From NCBI GenBank assembly GCA_036897095.1, contig JAYMSP010001701.1:1-29558 (forward strand): a stretch of 29,558 nucleotides of DNA, written 5' to 3'. Positions 11,617 through 21,824 of this stretch are shown piece after piece. A program made the translations under genes and the position numbers. The notes under the pieces were generated by a model that was not told the DNA's origin, did no database searches, and saw only the letters and a program-made list of their open reading frames with translations. Position 1 is the first letter of the stretch, and every line of letters starts with the position of its first letter. The DNA is from Plantago elongata (lineage: Eukaryota; Streptophyta; Magnoliopsida; Lamiales; Plantaginaceae).

Positions 11617-11655
11617 CGACACACAAGGAGCCGACACTCGGCTGCTTGTGTGTTG
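11617..11655 (+). repeat. strong GC-rich hairpin
   Basis: The arms CGACACACAAG-g-AGCCG and CGGCT-g-CTTGTGTGTTG pair over 16 positions with one G/G mismatch and one G-T wobble around a 5-nt loop (ACACT). It lies 40 bp beyond the right end of the Stowaway-like MITE, in DNA of otherwise low GC. It could be a transposon terminus or a cruciform; no transcript is implied. Confidence 0.7.
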
Positions 11656-11788
11656 CAACATCCATATGGTAGTTTCCATCTCTTTTGCCAGTTTGTGCTA
11701 GCCCACTCCTTTGTATTATTTTTTAAAGATTTTTTATTATAATTTTTAAAATATAAGATATAAAAATATAAGATTATACCGTTTGTCA

Positions 11789-11850
11789 AGATTTTTCATT
11801 CTCTATAGATAGAGACCACTTTTGACTATATTTCAATTATTTTAAATTTT
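11789..11850 (+). repeat. dispersed repeat with ATAGAGACCACT core, copy 1
   Basis: The segment TTTTTC..TCTATAGATAGAGACCACTTTTGACTAT..AATTATTTT (ellipses mark variable bases) matches the reverse complement of 16701-16775. A shorter match lies near 21060-21100. It is probably a fragment of a transposon family not otherwise identified here. Confidence 0.5.
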
Positions 11851-14088
11851 ACGACTTTTAAACTCATATTTGGATCTCTGGATCGGCGTGTACTTAACAT
11901 CTTGGAGGGAAATACATGTTTAATTCGTTCCAAAACTTCCAACCATTCTTATAATATGTTAAACATGTTATAAAAAATATAAAAAAATAATAATAAAAAA
12001 TACAATATTCATGGTCATCCGGATGACCAATTGAACAGAATTTTCGACTGCAGTAATTATTAGAGTGGTCATTGTCAAAGACCACCACTATTCACGATTA
12101 TTCAAACGATCCATTATGAATGATCTTAGTAATCATTTAAGCCCTCGCAAAATTAAACCTAGTCCCGACGTTTCCCAATGAACTGATTTTTGTAGAGCAC
12201 ATATCAATTTTCAAAGAATGAAATGAAGAGTGAAACCTTGAAGGAAGAAAAGATTGAAAATGCAAAAGCGGATTGACGTGGAGTAAACAGAAGAGCAGTA
12301 AAGTACATGTGATATGTTTGTAATGCAACAAAAGTCAAGTACCAGAAAGGAGAAATGGAATAAAGTAGAGGTTGTTCGTTACACGCAGACTGTATGTAAT
12401 TACGGGGTTCAATGTTCGAGGTGAAATAGTGAGCGTTGTTTGCTTGTCCCAATATCATCGATTGGGTTCAGCCCAATCAACCTGCCACACCCACGCCTAA
12501 GCCCAGCTTTGACTTGACCCATCACCTTAATTTCTGTTGAAGACCACGCTTCTTTCTAAATTAGGTTATGTGAGGTTTAGGTTTCCTTCGTCTAACTGTT
12601 TTCACTTATTAAACAGAACAGGTGTCAATTTCTCAACTCAACAACACACCGGAAAGATGGGTGTTGTTTCAACATCATGGCCCAACAATAAGGAGGTGTG
12701 CGCTTAGTCAAGATCGAGTTACTTACATCGGTTCTACGGAAGGTGTAACGTATAAATATTAATTTCGTTACATTTGAGTTGATAAAATATATATAAAATA
12801 TGGACCTAAATTGTATAAAGAAAAAGAGACCGGAATTTAGAGAAGATGATATCATAGTCATATCTAGGCTTAGAGTTATATAATGGTAAAATTAAAATTA
12901 AACATTTGTGCTAAAAGACGACGTAGCATCAACGAACTGGTAAAAATCTAAAAAATGTACAGTACAATGTGCATCGACTATTTTTTAAATCAATTTACCT
13001 AAAACTCAATATTCAATTAATCCTACATGTCAATCCATATCATCATTTTAATTTCAAAAATATGCAAAGTACCTTTTGAACATATTGTTATTGTAATGTA
13101 CCTTTTTTTACAGAATATTCTACTCATATCAAAATGATCGATACATCATGTACTATTTCTGAATTTTTACCTCAAATAACTATACAATATTTAAATTCAA
13201 ATATAGACCACTAGTTGAGATCCCATAACATTGAGCCTTATTGCGTCAAAAGTTATATTCCATGGATACTAACACATCTATTTGATGGAGCTTCAATCAG
13301 ATCAAACCGGAGTTGATTAACCCGACCCGAAGTTAATTCCAAACAATAGTTCGTTCATGCTCTGTGTGCGGGAATGAATAACGAATGGTATGGTCATGTG
13401 TTGTGCCCAATGCTCATCATTAATTTTGGCTCGCAATTCAAAACTTCATCAGTTTGGAGAGGCCATACAAATTTTGAACCGGGCTCCAAATTTTGGTACA
13501 CTCGTGACAAACTTGATTTGGAAATCGAATCGCCTTTACTGTTTCAAACGTTTTGAACATAAATGAAAAATACATTTGTAGATTAAAATATCACAATTAT
13601 CTAGAAAATGGTAAAAACCAAATAGTAAAAAAAGAGCAATTTCATTACTACTTGAATTGGATTTACATCCTCCTTCAATTCAATTGAAAACATAACAAAC
13701 CAAACCACAACAATAAAACCTCCATTAATAACCTAGATGGAGTACAACTAAAAACATGCAACCATATTTTTTTCTAATCAGAGTAACACATTAAATACCA
13801 ATTACTCCACTAAAAAGCGGGTGGTAACATATCCACCTCTGCTACTAAAAAGTCCAAAACACCCCCATAAATAACATCAGCCTCTTGGTACTAGGAGAAA
13901 GCAACACCTCATAAATTGAGTGCCCTCCTATGTCAAGGACAAAGGACCATTTTAAAATTAGCCCCCTACCCATTTTTGACCCTAGAGACACGACACAAAC
14001 ATGCTAATATCGCTACTAAAATGTCACACTTCTAATACTCGTGACCACATATTAGTACAGCTACCACTACTAAAACTTTTAAAATTCC
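11851..14088. other. intergenic, no gene seen
   Basis: AT-rich sequence with no supportable gene. Small open frames have no recognisable domain and no exon-like splice context. The bases just below 14088 are the 3'UTR of the minus-strand expansin. Confidence 0.5.
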
Positions 14089-15620
14089 TTAAAATTGCGC
14101 TCCGGCGAATGTCTGTCCGAAGGACCAATGAGCCGGGGCAACATTGTTCGAGATAAGGGTACGTCCGTCACTGGTGGTGACCTTAAACGAGAGGGCTTGT
14201 CCGTTGAGGTAACTGTTGCTTTGCCAATTTTGGCCCCAGTTTCTGGACATAGGCTGCCAGTTGGTTCTTGAACCCTTGATTGAAATGGACTGGACATCAC
14301 CGGCACCACCAACGTTGGTCACTAGTACTAGGTTGAAGTAGGCGTGGCCATTGATGGTGAACCTTATGCCTCCCCTTCTCTTGCAGGGTACCCTACAAAT
14401 AAAGAAAACAAGTTGGTTACTTAGACCATTAAGTGTGGGTGATGTAAATAAGTACAAATATCACATGAAAATTCGGTTTTTAATTTATTGTAGGGGTAAA
14501 TTGTCAACTTAATTTATTTCAAAATTTGAACTATTGGAAGGGCAGAATGTGAATAGTGTGAATTTACAAGGGCACAGATGTCTTTTAGCATTAAGTGGTG
14601 TGAGTATCAAGAAAAGCAATTAAAAAGGACGTAAAGTCAGTCAGGAAAGCACAAATTAAGGAGAAACTCTACAGACAAAAGCACTTAATTACGAACTTAA
14701 TTGCTGATTGGAGTAACCTTCCATGCCCATTTAGATAGATGCTAATTGGAATTTCATGCCCATTTAGATGATAATTGAAATTTTATGTTGTTATAACATT
14801 TAAATATTAAAGATTGAAATGGGTATATAGTATCAATATTTTTATATATCTATATAACAAATATATAATACCATTCAATTACAATTCTATACCAAACACA
14901 ATTTTAACAATCACACTATAATTCCAATTAATATTCAGTCATTTAAATCGGAATATTTAAGTCGCATGTCAATCAGTCCCGTAATGTTTGACTACTAATT
15001 TAACATACTTTAATAGCTTAATATTACTAGGGTTATTAGATAAACGTTTCAAGTTTAATCGAATTTAAGTTGTATGTCAAACGGTCTATAATCGTTTACC
15101 TTCGGTAAGCAACAGGGACAATTCCAGCTTTGTACTGAGCAATGTGTTGAAAGACAGGCTGAGAAAGGTCAAAGTGGTGCAACGGTGGGTTGCACCAGCC
15201 ACCGGCATTGTTGGGCAAGGCATTGTTTGGTGGACAGAAATTAGTAGCAGTAACCAAAATTGAACCAGGCAAACAGCCCTTGTTATCGTTCACACACTTG
15301 ATTTCATAGCATGAACCACAGCTCAAACCATTGTTGAACAGGGCTGTACTCAGTGCTGCAGTGTTTGTACCGTACCCAGTGCTGTACAGGTTTCCATAAC
15401 CACACGCACCACCTGTTTGACAAAATGTCTTAGTTAATTTACAATCCATTTTGGGGATTTTAGTTAGGAAAGATGAAAGGGGGGAAATGTGAGACATACC
15501 CATAGTTCCAGATGCGTCTCCGCCTCCATAGAAGGTTGCATGTGCGTCAATCCAACCGCCAGCATTAGCATTTGCAGCCATTGCAAGAAAGCACAGGAAG
15601 AGAACTCCAAGAGCTGCCAT
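14089..15620 (-). CDS. EXPA: alpha-expansin (three exons)
   Basis: Exons in transcript order are 15620-15500, 15412-15100 and 14392-14089, with GT-AG introns of 87 and 707 bp; the spliced product is 245 aa, normal for alpha-expansins. Residues 1-20 are a secretory signal peptide, with mature protein from about [13 protein letters not shown]. Domain 1 has the [13 protein letters not shown] block spanning intron 1, eight Cys (44, 72, 75, 80, 87, 100, 114, 148) and the HFD signature at 120-122, whose Asp is needed for wall loosening. Domain 2 is a group-1 grass-pollen-type fold with conserved Trp (190, 197, 201, 234) and the usual end [13 protein letters not shown]. The positions of both introns fit the common EXPA pattern. 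Expansins act in the cell wall at acidic pH, without hydrolysis, to allow extension. I start at MAALGVLF; the in-frame ATG at 15650 lies upstream of a splice acceptor and is probably intronic. No disabling mutation is seen. Intron 2 contains a MITE. Confidence 0.95.
14704..14980 (-). mobile_element. MITE (GGGACTGATTGACATGC family) inside expansin intron 2
   Basis: Read on the minus strand, the element begins GGGACTGATTGACATGCGAC and ends TTACTCCAATCAG, so its termini form inverted repeats around CTGATTGG. It aligns over its full length with 21825-22085 (plus strand), sharing the CGACTTAAAT, AAAATTGTGTTTGGTATA and ATTGTAATTGAAT blocks. A ~33-bp piece with ATGCCCATTTAGAT is duplicated near one end (about 14720-14780). 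It is non-coding and takes up 277 of the 707 intron bases. Confidence 0.8.
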
Positions 15621-15634
15621 TTTTCTAAAGTTTC

Positions 15635-15733
15635 CTGCAGGAGAAATCAAGATGTTTAGCCTTGTTTTAGATTAAATTTAGCTTATTTGTTTGAATAGAA
15701 GTGAAAACTTGAGGTAAGGGAATGTGAGATTAC
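15635..15733 (-). other. EXPA: probable 5'UTR intron of the expansin
   Basis: On the minus strand a donor CACAAA|GTAATC and an acceptor TTTCTCCTGCAG|GAAAC bracket 99 bp just upstream of the start codon, leaving 13-14 leader bases before ATGGCAGCT. The acceptor has a good pyrimidine tract. If spliced as drawn, the upstream in-frame ATG at 15650 is removed. This is inferred from splice signals only. Confidence 0.45.
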
Positions 15734-15822
15734 TTTGTGAGAAGAGAGGCCTGGAGAAGAGAGTTAGTGAGGTGTGGAGAAGGAAGGGAGTTGAATGAGG
15801 AGAATGTGAAGAGGGTGGTGGG

Positions 15823-15830
15823 TATAAATA
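15823..15830 (-). promoter_or_regulatory. EXPA: TATA-like box of the expansin
   Basis: TATTTATA on the minus strand (TATAAATA on the other) is the only TATA-like element close upstream. It would set the transcription start near 15790-15800 and leave a short CT-rich leader with the proposed intron. Confidence 0.45.
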
Positions 15831-16380
15831 AGGGGTTAAGGGTGTGTTTGGAGGTTAAAGTTGAGAGACTGTTAATCACTCAACTAACGAACATTTGCTT
15901 TTACTTTTTCCTTTTTTATGTATTTTTCCTTGTGGTGGGTGGGGACCATTAACTGCTAGAGTGTAGACAACCAAACAGGTCTTCATTCTTATGTTGGAGA
16001 CTAAAGTGGTAATTTGGGGTGAGACTTTGTGGGTGTTTTGGGAATGGTCAATCTTTTGGTAGTGGTAATTTTGTCAAGTGCATCATGTGTTTTGCTTGCT
16101 GCTGAATTGATTAGGAGTATTCAATTATTATTCAGTAATGTGCTTGTTTGGTTGATCTAGATTAATAATAGATGAGAGTACAATAGTAACATCTACCAAA
16201 TGGTAAAATGTGACTCAATCGATTATATATTTTCAAATAAAATTTATTTTATTAAATCATTATAATTTAAGTGTTAAAAGGAATTACAATGACTAACACA
16301 TGACTTAAAATAGTTAACATATTTACCCATTAGACTTCGTTTGGTAAAATTTTGGAAGAAATATAACATGTATTAAATTA

Positions 16381-16575
16381 CTATTATGATACCCGCCACC
16401 TGTGTTTGATATTCGGTATCCGTAATTAATGTCTGATAATCGACTAATTGCCTGGTAATCGTACCCGATGTCCGTCACCCGTATCTAATGCACGATACCC
16501 GTGTTTGATGTCCATTCGTAATCAATTTCGGTAACCGTACCCATTACTTGGTATATGTGTCTGATGCCCAACACT
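16381..16575 (+). repeat. degenerate short-unit repeat tract
   Basis: About 195 bp in which variants of GATACCCGTGTTTGATGTCC recur (for example GATATTCGGTATCCG, GTACCCGATGTCCG, GATACCCGTGTTTGATGTCC). CCCG/TCCG trinucleotides recur every 10-20 bases. The tract is richer in CpG than its neighbours. It looks like an old minisatellite or the remains of a repetitive coding or transposon segment; no intact frame runs through it. Confidence 0.5.
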
Positions 16576-16700
16576 TTGTTACCCTATATGATTATCATAT
16601 AATGTTGCTAGTTTAATTAATGATCCAATATAATAAAATTGCACTTTTAAAATTCGTCTTACAATTTATTTAGGTACAAATAAAGTCGTTAGTAATTTTT

Positions 16701-16775
16701 ATAGATCTCGAAAAAATAATTCAGACATAGTCGAGAGTGGTCTCTATTTATATATCTCGAAAAAATGTAGTCGCC
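16701..16775 (-). repeat. dispersed repeat with ATAGAGACCACT core, copy 2
   Basis: The reverse complement reads TTTTTTCGAGATATATAAAT, then AGAGACCACTCTCGACTATG and an AATTATTTT block, matching 11789-11850. Within the copy, ATCTCGAAAAAAT occurs twice about 50 bp apart (near 16705 and 16755). The same ATCTCGAAAA block recurs near 21091. Confidence 0.5.
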
Positions 16776-17175
16776 GATAAATTTATTTTTTTATCATTTT
16801 TTATTTTAAGTTATGAACGTTTTAAATTGAACAAAATAAGATTTAAAAAGAAAGATGAAGAAGTAAATAAATGAACTAGTGATATGAAGAAAATAAATAT
16901 GTGGGTACACTCAATTATTTTTATATAATAAGTACATAAATATGTACTATTTTACAAAAATTATATAAAGTTGTTGATGATTTTATTGGTTAAATAAAAT
17001 TAAAAGAAGTCCTGTTAATTAGTATGAATTAGTAAAAAATCCTAACACAATATACCTATCAATTAGTAATTCAGTGTGAAAGTTTTAAATGCAGTAGTTG
17101 ATGAGTGGTGTTGGTGTGGAAAATATATGTTTGTACTTGTAGTATGATGTATCGGTGTGGTTGTGTTTTAATTAC

Positions 17176-17424
17176 TTATAAACTAATCATCAATTCCGGA
17201 TAATTAAACTGTAACTTTTCAAATACAAAATGTTTCAGATGCCACTCGACTACAAACGTTTTATTTCTATCTAAAAAGCCCTCCATTGTATCATAATGCC
17301 TCTCGTTACATATAAGCATCATCCTAATTTTGTCAATAATGCGGCCATTAAACGCTTTAATTTGTTTGAGCTTGGAAAACGGAAGTAGTAGAGAAACGGT
17401 ATCCCAGATCTCAACAACAAACAC
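17176..17424 (-). pseudogene. unassigned protein-like ORF or gene fragment
   Basis: An 82-codon open stretch on the minus strand with balanced, protein-like composition (blocks EIWDTVSLLLPFSKLKQIK and FVVEWHLKHFVFEKLQF) in AT-rich DNA. The family is not recognised. The proposed start is not an ATG with clear context, and the segment could be an exon. It may be a captured or decayed gene fragment; chance is not excluded. Confidence 0.25.
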
Positions 17425-18201
17425 AAATACAATTTAGGTATAAAATTATGAAGTAATACGGGACAAAATGAGTTACATAAATAAACTAATAAAAAATTTA
17501 ATAACATGTCACAAATAGTAATGAGTTAGAAAAAGAATTAACATTATATAGTGAATACCTGATTAATTTATAAAGGACTGACTGAAAATTAATTTGAATT
17601 AAAAAATGTCTATTTAAATAGTCTGCACGAAACAAATTATTTAACTGAATATTTTTTAATTCAAATAGCTTTCCCATCCTCCCAAATCATGTGCATCGTG
17701 CATTTGTGGCGACTACATACAAAAATAGCAAAGATAATTGCCGCAAGGCCCACATTTAATTTCTTTTGGCATTTGCTTGAATTCCCATTCTAATTTCGCC
17801 TACATATAATTTTGTTTGTTGTGTTATATTGGGAAGCTTAAAAACATCGCCTTTGTCCGATTATTGCTATTGGCACATTATAATGTAACAGCTTTAAATG
17901 TCGCGGTTTAATCTATCCAAACCAAGAATTCAATTGATCATTAATGGATACCTAACATCAACACTTTATTACGATTATAACTAGGCAAATAAATTGTAAA
18001 ATATAATTTATAACACAATAATTCTAATTTAAAACTAAACACTCAAATTATGTTCTATAAAATAACATTTATATGTGTTTCTCTTTTTATAATTTGAGTT
18101 ATAATTCACATTTAAAATATGAGGATGAAATATAGAGAATACAATGATGGCATTTACGGAAATTTATTCATGGATCAGAAATTTGCTGTTTGCGTCTTAT
18201 A

Positions 18202-18276
18202 CTAGTGTAGTAAACTGGATCGAGCATCACGGATTGAAACCATAATTTCCCCTGTTTTCGCACAAACCAAAATTTC
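18202..18276 (-). pseudogene. exon-like fragment with splice acceptor
   Basis: On the minus strand an acceptor ACTTGTATAATTTGCAG is followed by 24 open codons (EILVCAKTGEIMVSIRDAR...) and TAG. It looks like the end of a gene, but no upstream exon is found. It may belong with the fragment at 17176-17424, which has the same orientation, or be chance. Confidence 0.25.
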
Positions 18277-19288
18277 CTGCAAATTATACAAGTGTATTTG
18301 AACTTGAACCTGCAATAAAACATTTGTCACGCATGCAATTTTAAACCTGTTTATGTAACAACAAATATTTTGTGACACAAGAGAATGAAGTATTGCAATA
18401 TTATTTCTTCTTTTATGTTTATGAATGTGCCTGGGAGGCTGGGACAAGTTGCTTATTTTAGTTGCTCATATACAACCGGCCATAAGAATTTATTAATGGT
18501 TGAACTAAATGAAAATCATTTCTGGTGAGAGGGAATTAAATGAAGGCCACCTTAAATAGTTGAACGAGACTACTCCGTGATATTAATTGGAAAACATGAC
18601 TATTTAATGCTTGTTTAATATAAAACTAGAATTAAATTTGTCTACATTTGAATTCTGAATTTAAATTAATTTTTTGTATGATTTTTTATACATTCCATAA
18701 TAAATAGTAAAAGTAATTATGCATTTGAAATTTCAAAACATTCTACATATACTACGAGCATATATTTTTAACCCATGTTTAGCATCACTGCAAGAGTGAA
18801 GTCATTAAAAGTGATTAATCAATATATACAAAACTTTAATTTTAAAATCGAACTAAAAATACTTACATTAACCTATTTTAACTCGATCTATCATTCATTG
18901 TAATGATCTTATTACTTACCACAAAGACATAATATTTTATCATCATATTTTAAAACTGTAAATGTGATTCTAATGTGGGGAAATTTATTATCTACGTACC
19001 TGGTACTTATAATACTATAATACATGAATTATCATATTTCACGGCTTAACTGATAAAATGCGAAGAATATGTGCGGAGGAAAAGCAATACGCAACTAGCT
19101 AGGCAATCTTCTGTGAGCTGAAAGTTGGTTTGTTGTGGATTGCTGCACATGGGTGCCGCTGCCTAGAACATTTTTGTTTCTGGCTTACAACAATCCCTAA
19201 ATATAATGTAAAATTACAATTGGTATTCTCAATTCTAACTAAATAACTTTCGACTAGATTGAATCTTTATTTTTCCAACCAATAACAA

Positions 19289-19889
19289 AAGATCAATAAC
19301 TATGTCATGTCGATGTTGCTCGATGACGCACATAAGTACTTGAGTTCTGATAGCATACGTCCGGATGAAGATGACATAGTCAACCACAAGGATATGTATT
19401 TCACTGAGTTCCTTAACACCATTAGAGCATTTGGCATCTCGAATCACCGTAAGAATGGGTGTTCCATCATGTTGTTGTGGAATACAGACCGGACATCTGA
19501 ATTATGTAACGGTACAAGACTGGTTGTGACTTACATTTGGGGACAAAGTCATACATGCCAGGATGATAGCCGGTAAGAATGCCGGCAAAAAGGTCTTGAT
19601 AGTACGTATGCTATTTACACCTTCCGACCTCACCAAATTTCCAGTCAGGTGACATAGTAGACAATTTTCCATATTTGTTTGGTATGCTATGGCCATCAAG
19701 AGACAAGGCCAATCTCTAGCTCACGTCAGCCTTTACTTCATAGGCCAGTATTCATTCATGTATAGCTATATTGCATTCTCCATAGTCACCAGGAAGAAGA
19801 GGTTGAATGTGTTGGTTTTAGATGAAGAAAGCAATCCCACTTATACTGCAACCAATGCGGTGTATAAGGAGGTTTTGTGTAACCTCTAA
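19289..19889 (+). pseudogene. Helitron RepHel helicase C-terminus, frameshifted
   Basis: Three plus-strand reading frames together give the last ~200 residues of the PIF1-like helicase of plant Helitrons. The first holds NNYVMSML, YLSSDSI, MYFTEFLNTIRAFGISNHR and CSIMLLWNTDRTSELCNGTR; the second holds IAGKNAGKKVLIVRMLFTPS; the third holds AIKRQGQSLAHVSLYF and NAVYKEVLCNL before TAA. The expected family blocks are IMLLRN, LCNGTRL, INKSQGQSL and VVYKEV. At least two frame changes and an in-frame stop separate the pieces, and the 'AISRVT' box reads as a degenerate AFSIVT. Rep and the N-terminal helicase part are missing upstream. The fragment is a dead remnant of the autonomous element whose 3' end lies 189 bp downstream. 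Confidence 0.88.
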
Positions 19890-20049
19890 ACAACTTTCAA
19901 TCATCTATTTTGTATGTTGTCGACTTTTTATTTTCACCAAAAATTATTACTATGGCATTGTATTAAAGACAACGTATCTTTTATATTTTTTTTCCGACTT
20001 GCATGGTTATATATTCGATCAACATGAATCACATATTTAAATCTAAGAT

Positions 20050-20078
20050 GCCGTGGCATCGCCATGGGCCAGTACTAG
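20050..20078 (+). mobile_element. Helitron 3' terminus (hairpin plus CTAG)
   Basis: A short GC-rich hairpin (GCCGTGGC, loop ATC, GCCATGGGC, with one wobble and one bulge) at 20050-20069 is followed by CAGTA and CTAG at 20075-20078, then T. This is the textbook Helitron 3' end: a hairpin about 5-12 nt before CTRR, inserted before a T. The downstream distance from the helicase stop is also normal. The 5' TC end was not found. Confidence 0.8.
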
Positions 20079-20106
20079 TTAAAATATAAAATCTTAATAC
20101 CAGTTA

Positions 20107-20330
20107 CTCCCTCCGTTCCGGAGACTTCATACATTATATTTGGTGTGTATTTTTATGCACAAAGTTAAAATAATAAACAATAGAATAAAGAGAAAGTGGA
20201 AAAAAGTACAATTTTAATGACATATTGTGTAATTTTAGTGTAAAATTGGTATTGCTTTTTTAGTAATGTATGAAGTTTTGTGAGACGATTGAAAATGGTA
20301 AATGTATGAAGTTCTGGTGGACGGATGGAG
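20107..20330 (+). mobile_element. Stowaway-like MITE, copy 2
   Basis: The left end CTCCCTCCGTTCCGGAGACT and the inverted right end CTCCATCCGTCCACCAGAAC form terminal inverted repeats, each continuing into CTTCATACATT; TA flanks both sides (20105-20106 and 20331-20332). The block AATGTATGAAGTT also occurs twice in the right half. The element is 224 bp and non-coding. It belongs to a different subfamily from the copy at 11347. Confidence 0.88.
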
Positions 20331-20500
20331 TAAAATATTATTATATTTGTATGACTTTGTAACATTCTATACTTTTCCAATGTATATATATGAATTGAAA
20401 ATTAAATATATAAACAAAACTAAAATAACTTAAAATCAGTTCAGTTTCATTAGTTCTAATGTTTACTTCATTAAATTTTAGATGTATATAAGATCGTCTA

Positions 20501-21333
20501 CTGTGATATTGGTCGTAGGCGATCGGTTGCTCTGCAACCGCACCTCACAATCAATTTTCGCACTGTGGTATCGGTTGTCGTGAAGGGTGGTCATGGGTAG
20601 TATTTATTTATTTATTTACTTTTTAGATTATAATACCTTGAGGTTATTTTTTATTTGTGGAGTTGCACTTTACATAGTCTTGACGGTCCGCACTTTCATC
20701 AGGAGGTGAAGATAAAGCTATTTCGACCTGGATTATTGCGGCTTACGCTTGATTTTGAGGCTTGGATTTGTTTTATTGGTCTCTATTTTATAATTTTGGT
20801 GAACACTTTAGGTTTGGGTTTAGAGATATATAGTCTTGGTATGACATTCTTGGTTCGGATGATTTTTTTGTAATGTTGATGCGTGGAGCACATCTTATGC
20901 TTACGCTTTTATTAATGATATTTAGCCGTTTCAAAAAGAAAATGTGAATATTGAAAATTTGAAGCGAAAAGAGACGTTTTATTGAAAATACAAGTAGAAT
21001 AGTGTTATAGTACAAAATACGAACGTATACGAACAAATGGTGGCATTTGATGTATGAGAAAACCTATCTTTCACTGGTCTCGTTTTACAGATCTCGAAAA
21101 TATATAAATGACAGTATAATTTTTATAATTTTTATATAAGAAAATAATAAAAATAAAACAATAAATAAAAAAAAGAGATGGGTCCATGGGGGATCCAATA
21201 AAAGAGGTAACTCGATTGCAACCGATCGACTTACCTTCTCCCCACAACCGATCATCGACTGCCATAGTGTGTTAGAATTGATCGTGGCACGGTTACAAAG
21301 CCACAGATTAATTCCCATGACTGCACCGTAGTG
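20501..21333. mobile_element. candidate non-autonomous Mutator-like element
   Basis: The outer ~100 bp on each side are inverted relatives: left CACAATCAATTTTCGCACTG and ATCGGTTGTCG correspond to CACGATCAATTCTAACACAC and ATCGGTTGTGG on the inverted right side. The flanks carry GATCGTCTA (20492-20500) and GACCGTCTA (21334-21342), a 9-bp direct repeat with one mismatch. Long inverted termini and a 9-bp duplication are the signature of MULEs. The very ends are poorly conserved, so the exact boundary is inferred. No transposase is seen. Confidence 0.45.
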
Positions 21334-21824
21334 GACCGTCTATACTATTTGAGTAATCTCATATATTATGTGCATTATTAGACCCATCTTGATGACCAAA
21401 CTATATCCAAATAATACTCTCCCCTTCCTCACTCCCATACCACCCGATATTTGACCTTCCAATTAATTATCCAATATATTATCCATTACTTGTGATTGTG
21501 CTGTTTGTTAAATGAGTCAAGTCAAATTATGTAATCATATACTCAGCTGTCGATTGGTCCTTAGCTGTTAGTACAACTCAACTTGACTACTTAAAATTAT
21601 AATGGATTTTTGAAATCGAATTGCAAATTGCAACTTACTCATCCATTTCGTTAAAAATAAAATAATATTTATTTTCAACGTTCTATAAAAACAAAATAAT
21701 TTTTATATTTATAAAAATCTTCATAATACAATTCTTTTTTAACCACACATTATTAGACACCACATATACAAATTCATTCTTAATCATATACCATATATTT
21801 TTCTTCAAAATTATGTAAAACTAA

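Larger units (their letters stand above)
15831..19288. other. expansin promoter and gene-poor AT-rich DNA
   Basis: Bases up to about 16300 are likely expansin promoter. A degenerate minisatellite lies at 16381-16575 and a dispersed repeat copy at 16701-16775. Two exon-like minus-strand segments (17176-17424 and 18202-18276) are listed separately. Nothing else is identifiable. The 5' part of the Helitron that ends at 20078 may begin somewhere in this stretch. Confidence 0.45.

Noticed and set aside
16148-16200. short inverted repeat (TTTGGTTGAT ... ATCTACCAAA)
   Set aside because: Only about 10 bp per arm and 53 bp overall, with no second copy and no target duplication; could be chance in AT-rich DNA.
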